Assembly (NCBI GenBank): GCA_025358155.1
Contig: JANYKR010000039.1
Location: 35,806 to 99,805 of the forward strand
Reading direction: 5' to 3'
DNA from: Betaproteobacteria bacterium
GTDB lineage: Bacteria; Pseudomonadota; Gammaproteobacteria; Burkholderiales; Burkholderiaceae_C
Length of the DNA stretch: 64,000 nucleotides
Shown here: piece by piece, positions 9,860 to 18,969 of the stretch
Layout: each line of letters begins with the position of its first letter
Position numbering within the stretch: position 1 is the first letter of the stretch
Notes under the pieces: generated by a model
The model's database searches: none
What the model saw: the letters and a program-made list of their open reading frames with translations, nothing else
What the model was told of the DNA's origin: nothing
Made by a program: the position numbers and the translations under genes

Positions 9860-11257
9860 ATGACGCCCACCCTTGTGCTGAATGTGGTGGGGCTCACGCC
9901 CGGCTTGCTCGCGCATGCGCCCAACTTGCAGGCACTGGCCAAGGCAGGCGCGGTGCGCCCGCTCACCACGGTGTTGCCGGCCGTCACCACCACGGTGCAG
10001 TCCACCCTGCTCACCGGCTTGCCGCCCCGCGATCACGGCATCGTGGCCAACGGCTGGTATTTCCGCGATTTGTCGGAGATCTGGCTCTGGCGCCAATCGA
10101 ACCGGCTGGTGGCGGGCGAGAAGGTCTGGGAGGCTGCCAAGAAGCGCGACCCGGCCTTCACCTGCGCCAAGTTGTTCTGGTGGTACAACATGTATGCGAG
10201 CGTCGACTTTGCGGTCACGCCCAGGCCGATGTACCTGGCGGACGGCCGCAAGATGCCCGACATCCACACCCACCCGGCCGGGCTTCGGGATGAGTTGCAG
10301 GACAGCCTGGGGGAGTTTCCGCTGTTCCGCTTTTGGGGCCCGGGCGCCGACATCGAGTCGAGCCGCTGGATCGCGCGCAGCGCGCTGCATGTGCTCACCA
10401 AGCACCAGCCCACGCTCACGCTGGTGTACCTGCCGCATCTGGATTACGACCTGCAGCGCTTCGGCCCGCGCCACCCGGCCATCCCGGCCCAGGTCGCGGC
10501 TGTCGATGCGCTGTGCGCGCCGCTGATCGAAAAAGCCCACTCGACCGGTGCCCACGTGGTGGTGCTGTCCGAGTACGGCATGACCGAGGTTTCGCGCCCG
10601 GTCCACATCAACCGCGCGCTGCGCCAGGCCGGCTGGCTCAAGGTGCGGCTTGAACGCGGGCTGGAGCAACTCGATGCCGGGGCCAGCGATGCCTTTGCGG
10701 TGGCCGACCACCAGCTTGCGCACGTCTACGTGGCCCGGCCGGAGTTGGTGGGCGAGGTTGCCGCCTGCCTGAGGGGTTTGCCCGGCGTGGAGGCGGTGCT
10801 GGACGAAGACGGCAAACGGGCCGCCGGGCTGGACCATGCCCGATCGGGTGAGCTGGTGGCCATTGCCAAGGCCGACAGCTGGTTCACCTACTACCACTTT
10901 CTCGACGACTCGCGCGCGCCGGACTTTGCACGCACGGTCGAGATCCACCGCAAGCCCGGCTACGACCCCGCTGAGCTGCTGTTCGACCGCAAGCTCGCGT
11001 TTCCCAAACTGGCCGTGGCCGCGCGCCTGGCGCGCAAGGCGCTGGGCATGCGCTACCTGATGGATGTGATCGGGCTGGACGCGACGGTGGTGCGCGGCTC
11101 GCACGGCCGCCCTACCGACAGTGAGCAAGACGGGCCCTTGTTCATCACCAGCGCGCCCGATTTGCTCGCGCCGGGGCCGGTGAGCGCGGCATCGGTCAAG
11201 CAGTTGCTGCTCGACCATCTGTTCCCCGCCTCGGCCGGAACAGTGGGCCCGCCATGA
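9860..11257 (+). CDS. Alkaline phosphatase family / nucleotide pyrophosphatase-type protein of the ebo cluster (EboF-like)
   Basis: MTPTLVLNVVGLTPGLLAHAPNLQALAKAG..TTVQSTLLTGLPPRDHGIVANGWYF..YLPHLDYDLQRFGP typical type I phosphodiesterase/pyrophosphatase; overlaps eboA by ATGA. Confidence 0.85.
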   Translation: MTPTLVLNVVGLTPGLLAHAPNLQALAKAGAVRPLTTVLPAVTTTVQSTLLTGLPPRDHGIVANGWYFRDLSEIWLWRQSNRLVAGEKVWEAAKKRDPAFTCAKLFWWYNMYASVDFAVTPRPMYLADGRKMPDIHTHPAGLRDELQDSLGEFPLFRFWGPGADIESSRWIARSALHVLTKHQPTLTLVYLPHLDYDLQRFGPRHPAIPAQVAAVDALCAPLIEKAHSTGAHVVVLSEYGMTEVSRPVHINRALRQAGWLKVRLERGLEQLDAGASDAFAVADHQLAHVYVARPELVGEVAACLRGLPGVEAVLDEDGKRAAGLDHARSGELVAIAKADSWFTYYHFLDDSRAPDFARTVEIHRKPGYDPAELLFDRKLAFPKLAVAARLARKALGMRYLMDVIGLDATVVRGSHGRPTDSEQDGPLFITSAPDLLAPGPVSAASVKQLLLDHLFPASAGTVGPP

Positions 11258-12144
11258 GCGATGCGATGGCGCCAGGCGAACTGCTGAGCCCTGAGGCAGC
11301 GCTCCAGCAGTGGCTGGACGCCCGGCTCGATGCGCCCGCTGCGCAGTGGCTGCAGGGCGCCGTGGCGAGCCTGGCGCAGGCGACGACCGACCGCGAACTG
11401 TTCCGCAGCATCAGCCTGGTCTCGCGCAAGCTGGGCAAGGCGCCGCTCGCGCTGGACGCGGCGGCGCTGGCTTGCGCCGAGAAGACCAGGCCGGGCTGGA
11501 ACCCGTCGTCATGGACACTCGACCAGGCGGGGCGGGTGCGGCTGCTGCTGGCCACTGCGGGTGACAGCGACAGCTTCGTGCGGCGGCTCGACCAGCTTTG
11601 CGCCACGGCGGACGTGGACGAACTGGTGGCGTTCTACCGAGGCCTGCCGCTCTACCCCGATGCGCCGCGACATCGTCTGCGCGCCGCCGAGGGCCTGCGC
11701 AGCAACATGAAAGTGGTGTTCGAGGCCGTGGCCCACGGCAACCCTTACCCGGCCGAGCAGTTGGCGCAGGACGCCTGGAACCAGATGGTGCTCAAGGCGA
11801 TTTTTGTGGGCAGCGCGCTGGCCCCGATCGTCGGTCTCGACCCGCGCGCCAATGCGACGCTGGCGCGCATGCTCGGCGACTATGCGCACGAGCGTTGGGC
11901 TGCGTCCCGGCCGGTCAGCCCGGAGCTGTGGCGCTGTGTCGGACCGTTTGCAACCGGGCCGCTGCTGGCCGATCTGGGGCGGGTGCTGGAGTCTGGCACC
12001 CCGCCGGAGCGCGCGGCCGCCATGCTGGCCCTGCGCAGCGCCACCGACTTGCAGGCGCGCAAGCTGCAAGAAAATCACGCTGGACTGCGCGATGCAGTGG
12101 CGGCGGCTGGCACCGACTGGGGATCGGTGCTCGAATTCAAATGA
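11254..12144 (+). CDS. eboA: EboA domain-containing protein
   Basis: Helical protein of expected size with RKLGKAPLALDAAALACAEKTRPGWNPSSWTLDQAGRVRLLL; immediately precedes TatD-like EboB. Confidence 0.82.
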   Translation: MSDAMAPGELLSPEAALQQWLDARLDAPAAQWLQGAVASLAQATTDRELFRSISLVSRKLGKAPLALDAAALACAEKTRPGWNPSSWTLDQAGRVRLLLATAGDSDSFVRRLDQLCATADVDELVAFYRGLPLYPDAPRHRLRAAEGLRSNMKVVFEAVAHGNPYPAEQLAQDAWNQMVLKAIFVGSALAPIVGLDPRANATLARMLGDYAHERWAASRPVSPELWRCVGPFATGPLLADLGRVLESGTPPERAAAMLALRSATDLQARKLQENHAGLRDAVAAAGTDWGSVLEFK

Positions 12145-12160
12145 CCCAATGGAGAAAGCC

Positions 12161-13087
12161 ATGCGCTTCATCGACCCCCACATCCACATGATGTCGCGCA
12201 CCACCGACGACTACGAACGCATGAAGGCGGCCGGCATCGTCGCCGTGATCGAGCCGGCGTTCTGGATGGGCCAGCCGCGCACCAATGTCGGCAGCTTTGT
12301 GGACTACCTGTCGGGCATCGTCGGCTGGGAGCGTTTTCGCGCGTCGCAGTTCGGCATTCGCCACTACTGCACCATCGGCCTCAACAGCAAAGAAGCCAAC
12401 AACGAGGCGCTTGCCGAGGCGGTGATGGACGTGCTGCCCCGCTACCTGTCCAAGGAGGGCGTGGTGGCGATTGGAGAGATTGGCTACGACGACATGTCCG
12501 CGCTGGAGGACAAGTACTTTCGGGCGCAACTTGCGCTGGCACGCGAGTACGACATGCTGGTGATGGTGCACACACCGCACCGCGACAAGAAGGCGGGCAC
12601 TTCGCGCAGCATGGATGTGGCGCTGGAGATGGGCCTGGCACCGGGCAAGGTGATCATCGACCACAACAACGAAGAGACGGTTCGCGAGGTGCTCGACCGT
12701 GGCTTCTGGGCCGGGTTCACGCTGTATCCCCAAACCAAGATGGGCAATGAGCGCATGGTCGAGGTCGTGCGCCAGTACGGCAGCGACCGCATCTTCGTCG
12801 ACTCCAGCGCCGACTGGGGCGTGTCCGATCCGCTGGCCGTGCCCAAGACTGCAAACCTGATGCTGCAGCGCGGCATCGCGGCCAAGGACGTCGAAGCGAC
12901 CTGCTACGGCAATGCTCTGGCCGCCTACGGCCAGAGCGGCCAGATGCTCGAATCGCACTGGCTGACCCCTGAACCCGTTGACCAGCGACACTTGTTTGAA
13001 GGCAACTCGGTGCTGCGCGGGCAGACGCCGCAGGTGGGTGACCTGCCTGCCGTGGCGCCGTCCGCCCCGGCCGGGGTGATCGAGTAG
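12161..13087 (+). CDS. eboB: TatD-family metal-dependent hydrolase EboB
   Basis: MRFIDPHIHMMSRTTDDYERMKAAGI..EIGYDD..MVHTPHRDKKAGT..DHNNEET..DSSADWG metal-ligand motifs; cluster context. Confidence 0.9.
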   Translation: MRFIDPHIHMMSRTTDDYERMKAAGIVAVIEPAFWMGQPRTNVGSFVDYLSGIVGWERFRASQFGIRHYCTIGLNSKEANNEALAEAVMDVLPRYLSKEGVVAIGEIGYDDMSALEDKYFRAQLALAREYDMLVMVHTPHRDKKAGTSRSMDVALEMGLAPGKVIIDHNNEETVREVLDRGFWAGFTLYPQTKMGNERMVEVVRQYGSDRIFVDSSADWGVSDPLAVPKTANLMLQRGIAAKDVEATCYGNALAAYGQSGQMLESHWLTPEPVDQRHLFEGNSVLRGQTPQVGDLPAVAPSAPAGVIE

Positions 13088-13169
13088 GCGTGCCTGTGCA
13101 GGTGCGCCAAATTCAAATGTCGAAAATTTCGCCAGCTGCAGGTTTCCAGACCGCCCAGGAGCCCCCGCC

Positions 13170-14381
13170 ATGAGCGCCACGATCACCCCCCTGCCTCGGC
13201 GCGACGACGAGCGCTCGGCCGTCTACCTGCAATCGTTCACGGTCAGCTACGAGTACCCGGTGTGCTTCACCGACCACTTGTTTGCGCACAGCAATCCGGT
13301 GCTGCGCGACACGATGTTGCGGCGTGAGCCGAAACGGCGCCACCGCTTTGTGGCCTTCATCGACGCCAATGTCGCGGCCTCGTTCCCGTCGCTTGCCCAT
13401 GACATCGCCAGCTATGCGGACAAGCACGCCGACGCCATGGAGCTGCTCGCCCATCCGCAGGTGGTGCCGGGTGGCGAGCATGTCAAGAACGATCCGGCGC
13501 TGCTGACGCGCCTGCAGCACCGGCTGGTGGAGCTGGGCGTCGACCGGCATGCCTTCATCGTGGGCATCGGCGGCGGTGCGTTTCTCGACCTGGTCGGCTA
13601 TGTCGCGTCATCCACCCACCGGGGCATTCGCCACATCCGCGTGCCCACCACGGTGCTGGCGCAAAACGACTCCGGCGTGGGCGTCAAGAACGGCGTCAAC
13701 GCCTTCGGCGTGAAGAACCTGCTGGGCAGCTTTGCGCCGCCGTTTGCGGTGCTCAATGATTTTGACTTTTTGCGCACATTGCAGCCGCGCGACAAGATCG
13801 CCGGCATCGCTGAGGCGGTGAAGGTGGCGTTGATCCGCGACCGCCTGTTCTTTGAGTGGCTCGAAGCCAGCGCGGCTGCGCTGCGTGGCTGCGAAGCCGG
13901 CGCGATGAGCCGCATGATCCGGCACTGCGCCGAGCTGCACATGCGGCAGATCGCGCTCGGCGGCGACCCCTTCGAGTCGGGCAGCGCCCGGCCGCTGGAC
14001 TACGGCCACTGGTCGGCGCACAAGCTCGAATCGCTCACCGACCACGAGCTGCGCCACGGCGAGGCGGTGGCCATCGGACTGGCGCTGGACGCACGCTACT
14101 CGGTGCAGATCGGCATGCTGGCCGCGGGCGGCGAGGACCGGGTGTACGCGCTGCTCAAGCGCCTGGGGTTTCATTTGTGGCATCCGGCACTGGAGTCGCG
14201 CGACGCCAGCGGCCAATGGCTGCTGCTGCGGGGGCTGCAAGAGTTTCGAGAGCACCTCGGCGGTGAGCTGACCATCACGCTGCTGCGCGACATCGGCGTG
14301 GGCGAAGAAGTGCACCGCATGGAGGCCAGCGAGATCCTGCGCGCTCTGGCCTGGCTGCGGCGCCAGGAGTACGGTGCGTGA
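13170..14381 (+). CDS. eboD: 3-dehydroquinate synthase-like protein EboD
   Basis: GIGGGAFLDLVGYVASSTHRGIRHIRVPTTVLAQNDSGVGVKNGVNAFGVKNLLGSFAPP; cluster context. Confidence 0.9.
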   Translation: MSATITPLPRRDDERSAVYLQSFTVSYEYPVCFTDHLFAHSNPVLRDTMLRREPKRRHRFVAFIDANVAASFPSLAHDIASYADKHADAMELLAHPQVVPGGEHVKNDPALLTRLQHRLVELGVDRHAFIVGIGGGAFLDLVGYVASSTHRGIRHIRVPTTVLAQNDSGVGVKNGVNAFGVKNLLGSFAPPFAVLNDFDFLRTLQPRDKIAGIAEAVKVALIRDRLFFEWLEASAAALRGCEAGAMSRMIRHCAELHMRQIALGGDPFESGSARPLDYGHWSAHKLESLTDHELRHGEAVAIGLALDARYSVQIGMLAAGGEDRVYALLKRLGFHLWHPALESRDASGQWLLLRGLQEFREHLGGELTITLLRDIGVGEEVHRMEASEILRALAWLRRQEYGA

Positions 14382-15589
14382 ACCTGGGCAACGGCGTCCA
14401 CCTGAGCTATTGCAGCAACATCCATCCGGGCGAGTCCTGGGCCGAGGTGCGCGCCAACTTTGACCGCTACGTGCTGGCGGTGCGCGACCGGCTGCTGAGC
14501 GAAGGCGATTTCGGCATCGGCCTGCGGCTGTCGGCACGTGCGGCCACCGAGCTGGCCGACCCAGCGGTGCTGGCCGAGTTTCGCAACTTTTTGAGCCGCA
14601 ACCGGCTGTACGTCTTCACCCTCAACGGCTTTCCCTACGGCACCTTTCACGGCACGCGGGTGAAGGAGGCGGTGTACCTGCCCGACTGGCGCGACCCGCA
14701 GCGCTTGCACTACACCAACCTGCTGGCCGACCTGCTTGCCGAGTTGCTGCCGCAGGCCCTGCCCGGTGAGCCTGCTGTGGAGGGCAGCGTCAGCACGGTG
14801 CCGGGTGCGTTCAAGCCGGCACTTGGCGGGCCACAAGACCTGGCCTTGATGGTTGAGCACCTGCTGTGCCACGTGGCGCACCTGCTCGCACTGCGTGCGC
14901 GCACCGGTCGGCTGATCGCCCTGGCGCTGGAGCCCGAACCGCATTGCTTTCTGGAGACCATCGCCGAGACCAGGGTCTTCTTCCAGCAGTCGCTGCATGG
15001 CCCGGCAGCGGTGCGCCGCCTCACTGAACTCACCGGCCTCGACCCGGTGGCGGCCGCCCGCGCCCTGCATGACCACCTGGGGGTGTGCCTCGACCTGTGC
15101 CACGCTGCGGTCGAATTCGAGGACCCTGCCGATTGCATCGCTGGCCTTGCGCAGGCGGGTATTCGGGTGCACAAGATGCAAATCAGCGCCGGCTTGCGGC
15201 TGCCCACGCTGGCCGCCGATGCGCTGGCAGCGCTGCAGCGCTTTGACGATCCGGTCTACCTGCACCAGGTGGTGCAGCGCGGGCCCGGCGGCATCAGCCG
15301 GTTTGTTGACCTGCCCGAGGCCTTTGCCTCGCTGCAAGGGCCGACCGCAGACCTCGAATGGCGGGTGCATTTTCACGTCCCGATCTTTCTGGATCGGCTG
15401 GGGCCGTTCGGCTCGACGCAATCTTTCATCCGCGAGGTGTTGGCGATCCAGCGAGAGCGGCCGGTGTCGGCCCATCTGGAGGTTGAAACCTACACCTGGG
15501 GCGTGCTGCCCGAGCCGTTTCGCAGCGGCACGGTCGACGCTGCGGTGGCGCGCGAATTGGCGTGGGTACGCACGGAGCTCGGCGCTTGA
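14378..15589 (+). CDS. eboE: Metabolite traffic protein EboE (TIM-barrel sugar-isomerase-like)
   Basis: LGNGVHLSYCSNIHPGESWAEVRANFDRYVLAVRDRL; GTGA overlap with eboD. Confidence 0.9.
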   Translation: MNLGNGVHLSYCSNIHPGESWAEVRANFDRYVLAVRDRLLSEGDFGIGLRLSARAATELADPAVLAEFRNFLSRNRLYVFTLNGFPYGTFHGTRVKEAVYLPDWRDPQRLHYTNLLADLLAELLPQALPGEPAVEGSVSTVPGAFKPALGGPQDLALMVEHLLCHVAHLLALRARTGRLIALALEPEPHCFLETIAETRVFFQQSLHGPAAVRRLTELTGLDPVAAARALHDHLGVCLDLCHAAVEFEDPADCIAGLAQAGIRVHKMQISAGLRLPTLAADALAALQRFDDPVYLHQVVQRGPGGISRFVDLPEAFASLQGPTADLEWRVHFHVPIFLDRLGPFGSTQSFIREVLAIQRERPVSAHLEVETYTWGVLPEPFRSGTVDAAVARELAWVRTELGA

Positions 15590-16458
15590 ACCTGTCGCTT
15601 GCATTGCGGCTCAGCCGCATCTCCAACCTGCCCACGGTCTGGACCAACGTGGGGGTGGGTGCGCTGCTCGCCGGCGGCAGCGTGGCCGATCCGCGTTTGC
15701 CGCTGCTGATGCTGGCGCTGTCGCTGTTTTATACCGGCGGCATGTTTCTCAACGATGCCTTCGACCGCGAGTTCGATGCGCAGCACCGCCCGGAGCGGCC
15801 GATTCCGTCGGGCCAGGTGTCTGCGCGGCAGGTTTTCAGCTTCGGTTTTGGCATGCTGGCGCTGGGCATGGCGGTTGTCGTCGGGCTGGCTCGCGCTTCG
15901 GGCGGCCTGAGTGCATGGCAGGCGCCTGCGTCGGCCGCTGCGCTTGGCGCCGCGATCGTGTTCTACAACGCCCACCACAAGAACAACCCGCTGAGCCCGC
16001 TGGTGATGGGCTTGTGCCGGGTGCTGGTGGTGCTCACGGCCGCGTTCAGCATGGTGGCCGTTTTGCCGGGCGCGGTGGTGCTGGCCGCCGCCGCGCTGCT
16101 GTGCCACCTGATCGGCCTGACCTACATCGCCAAGCAGGAGCACCTGGACCGCATCGGCAGCCTGTGGCCGCTGGGTTTTTTGGCCTTGCCGCTGCTCTAC
16201 GGGGTCTGGCTGGCCGGGTCTGCGCCGGTGGTCTGGTTGCCGCTGGCCTTGTACGCAACGGTGCTGGTCTTTGCCTTGAATCTGCTGCGGCGCCGCGCCC
16301 GCGGTGATGTGCCGCGCGCGGTCGTCACGCTGATTGCCGGCATGTCGGTGCTGGACGGCGTGATGCTCGCCGGGGCCGGTCAATTGCTGCCGTGTGTGCT
16401 GGCGATTGGCGCGTTTGCGCTCACCCTGGTGCTGCAACGGTGGGTGGCGGGCACATGA
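15586..16458 (+). CDS. eboC: UbiA-like prenyltransferase EboC
   Basis: LRLSRISNLPTVWTNVGVGALLAGG..FYTGGMFLNDAFDREFDAQHRPERPIPSG UbiA motif; TTG start overlaps eboE stop (start inferred). Confidence 0.88.
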   Translation: MNLSLALRLSRISNLPTVWTNVGVGALLAGGSVADPRLPLLMLALSLFYTGGMFLNDAFDREFDAQHRPERPIPSGQVSARQVFSFGFGMLALGMAVVVGLARASGGLSAWQAPASAAALGAAIVFYNAHHKNNPLSPLVMGLCRVLVVLTAAFSMVAVLPGAVVLAAAALLCHLIGLTYIAKQEHLDRIGSLWPLGFLALPLLYGVWLAGSAPVVWLPLALYATVLVFALNLLRRRARGDVPRAVVTLIAGMSVLDGVMLAGAGQLLPCVLAIGAFALTLVLQRWVAGT

Positions 16459-16799
16459 ACGGCGCGCCCTTCACCCAAAAAAGCCCCCGAGGCCTGATGC
16501 AAAACGATGCTGGATCGCCGTGCAATGGCCAAGCCGGTCGCCTCGCGCCGGTGATCGACCGCAACCGCTGCGAGGCCAAGGGCGGCTGCGTGCAGGTGTG
16601 CCCGTTCGGCGTGTTCGAGATCCGCCTGCTTGAGCCGTCGGACCGCACTGCGCTGTCGCTCAGGGGCCGGATCAAAGCCTGGGCGCATGGCAACCGCCAG
16701 GCTTACGTCGTTCGCCCGGATGAGTGCCACGCCTGCCGCTTGTGCGTCGAGGCTTGTCCGGAGGCGGCGATCCGCTTGATGCCCCGTCCGGCGGCTTGA
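16455..16799 (+). CDS. Dicluster ferredoxin-like protein with modified first motif
   Basis: CEAKGGCVQVCP and CHACRLCVEACP; ATGA overlap with eboC. Confidence 0.88.
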   Translation: MNGAPFTQKSPRGLMQNDAGSPCNGQAGRLAPVIDRNRCEAKGGCVQVCPFGVFEIRLLEPSDRTALSLRGRIKAWAHGNRQAYVVRPDECHACRLCVEACPEAAIRLMPRPAA

Positions 16800-16900
16800 C
16801 CGGCTGAGCCGCACGTCGTTCAGGCTTGCTCCCTGCCGCTTGACCCTGGCGCCCGCCGCGCTGTCACGCCCAAAAACCGCTCGGGCTGTGGGTCAGGTGC

Positions 16901-17296
16901 TCAAGCCGCCAGCATCAGCAGCGCGATGCAGGTGGCGAGACCTGCGGTCCAGACCAGCGTGCGCAGGCTGCCCAGGTTCATCAGGTAGGTGGCGACATAC
17001 ACCACCCGGATGCCGACAAACGCCAGCGCGAGCTGGTCCACCCGGGCCTGGTCGGCCTGCGCCATCTGCGCCAGCAACACCGCCGCCACAAACAGCGGCA
17101 AGGCCTCGAAGCCATTGAGCTGGGCCGCATGGGCGCGCTGTTGCCAACCGGTCAGTCGCGCCTCCCAATCGCGGGGTTGGCGGTTGTCGTAGCGGCCCGC
17201 CGACCCCGGGTTGCGCGCCGAGGCGGCCTTGGCCAAACCCACCGTCAGCACCGGCAGGGCACAGGCTGCCAGTACACACCACTTGGCGATGGTCAT
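16901..17296 (-). CDS. MAPEG family membrane protein
   Basis: WEARLTGWQQRAHAAQLNGFEALPLFVAAVLLAQMAQA..RVVYVATYLMN typical MAPEG. Confidence 0.85.
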   Translation of the reverse strand: MTIAKWCVLAACALPVLTVGLAKAASARNPGSAGRYDNRQPRDWEARLTGWQQRAHAAQLNGFEALPLFVAAVLLAQMAQADQARVDQLALAFVGIRVVYVATYLMNLGSLRTLVWTAGLATCIALLMLAA

Positions 17297-17401
17297 CGCT
17301 GTCCGATCAAAGGATTGAAAGGGCCGATTGTGGCGGGCGGCCGGGCCTGTTGTCACGGGCCGGCGGCCGCGATGTCAGCGCGGCCAACCCGCCGCAGTGG
17401 C

Positions 17402-17421
17402 CTTGTCCCGGTCGGGACAAG
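17402..17421. promoter_or_regulatory. 20-bp perfect palindrome, putative operator
   Basis: CTTGTCCCG-GT-CGGGACAAG between divergent MAPEG and P450 genes. Confidence 0.6.
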
Positions 17422-17541
17422 TGGGCCGGCAGCCATCCCCTATGGTTCAAAATCGCAGCGCCGGGCAGGTCTGTCCCGCCTTGCCTGGTGTCATCGTCAC
17501 AGCCGCCCGTCATTCCCCCACACCCTGCGGCCCCCCGCCCG

Positions 17542-18861
17542 ATGAACGCTACGCCCTACCACAGCATCCCCCTGGTCAAAGGCCTGCCCCTGGTCGGCAA
17601 CCTGCCCAAGTTCCTGCGTGACCCGCTGGGCAATGCCCAGTCGTTGGCGGTGCACGGCAACGTGGTGCGCTCGCGCACCTTCTTCGAGACCGTCACCCTG
17701 CTCGGCCCCGACGCCAACCAGTTTGTGCTGCACGACCGTGAGGGCAACTTCACCAGCCGGGGCGGCTGGGCCTACTGGATCGACGCGGTGTTTCCGGGCG
17801 CGATCATGGCGATGGACGACCCCCAGCACAAGCACCACCGCCGCATCATGCAGGGCGCCTTCAAGCGCTCAGCGATGGAGCGCTACGTGCAAGACATGGG
17901 GCCGGTGATTGCCGATGTGCTGGCCACCTGGCCGACCGGGGCCGGGCACACGCTCAAGGTGTTCCCGCAGATCAAGGCGTTGACTCTCAACATCGCCGCC
18001 CGGGTCTTCATGGGCATGGCGCTGGGCGCCGAGGCCGACCGCATGAACCAGGCCTTCATCGACACGGTGGCGGCCTCGCTGGCGCTGGTGCGCCGGCCGC
18101 TGCCGCCGCTGGCGATGTGGCGCGGCGTGCGGGCGCGGCGCTGGCTGGTGCAGCTGATGCGGTCCAGACTGGCCGAGAAGCGCGCCACCGAGTCGCCTGA
18201 CTTGTTCAGCCAGTTGTGCCATGCCCGCAGTGAAGACGGCGAGCGCTTCAGTGACCACGAGGTGGTCAACCACATGATCTTCCTGATGATGGCGGCGCAT
18301 GACACCACCACCTCGACCCTGACCACGATGGTCTATTGCCTGGCCCGCCAGCCCGAGTGGCAAGACCGGCTGCGCCAGGACGCGCTGGCCCTGCCCGAGG
18401 CGCAGCTGCGCTATGCCGACCTGGCCGGCTGCGAGCGCACCGAGTGGGTGATGAAGGAGGCGCTGCGGCTTTATCCGCCGCTGACCTCGATCCCGCGCAA
18501 GGCGGCCAGGGACTGCGAGTTTGGCGGCTTCCAGATCCCCAAGGGCACGCCAGTGGGCATCTCGCCGATCCACACCCACCATCTGCCGTCGCTCTGGACC
18601 CGGCCGACCGAGTTCGACCCCGAGCGCTTCTCACCCGGCCGTGCCGAGCACCGCCGCCATGCCTACGGCTACCTGCCGTTTGGCGGCGGCGCGCACCTGT
18701 GCATCGGCCAGCACTTTGCCGACATGGAGGTCAAGAGCGTGCTGCACCAGCTGCTGCGGCGCTACCGCTTTGGCGTGCCTGAGGGCTACCGCATGCCCTA
18801 CCAACTGGTGCCGATTGCCAAGCCCCGGGACGGGCTGCCGATCAGCCTGCAGGCGCTTTGA
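17542..18861 (+). CDS. Cytochrome P450
   Basis: AAHDTTTSTL I-helix, EALRLYPP (ExxR), FGGGAHLCIGQHFA heme-binding loop. Confidence 0.96.
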   Translation: MNATPYHSIPLVKGLPLVGNLPKFLRDPLGNAQSLAVHGNVVRSRTFFETVTLLGPDANQFVLHDREGNFTSRGGWAYWIDAVFPGAIMAMDDPQHKHHRRIMQGAFKRSAMERYVQDMGPVIADVLATWPTGAGHTLKVFPQIKALTLNIAARVFMGMALGAEADRMNQAFIDTVAASLALVRRPLPPLAMWRGVRARRWLVQLMRSRLAEKRATESPDLFSQLCHARSEDGERFSDHEVVNHMIFLMMAAHDTTTSTLTTMVYCLARQPEWQDRLRQDALALPEAQLRYADLAGCERTEWVMKEALRLYPPLTSIPRKAARDCEFGGFQIPKGTPVGISPIHTHHLPSLWTRPTEFDPERFSPGRAEHRRHAYGYLPFGGGAHLCIGQHFADMEVKSVLHQLLRRYRFGVPEGYRMPYQLVPIAKPRDGLPISLQAL

Positions 18862-18924
18862 GGCACAGCACAGTGGCCAGCCTTGCCACCTGATTCAACC
18901 CGACCCACCGCGATCCCCGCCGAA

Positions 18925-18956
18925 CCACCGACCCACCGACCCGCTGACCCACCGAC
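18925..18956 (+). repeat. 8-bp tandem repeat CCACCGAC (one degenerate unit)
   Basis: ccaccgac ccaccgac ccgctgac ccaccgac. Confidence 0.85.
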
Positions 18957-18969
18957 CCGGAGACACCCC

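Noticed and set aside
14171-15604. 477-aa minus-strand ORF antisense to eboE
   Set aside because: Shadow ORF; eboE and eboD on the plus strand have clear family motifs and overlaps.
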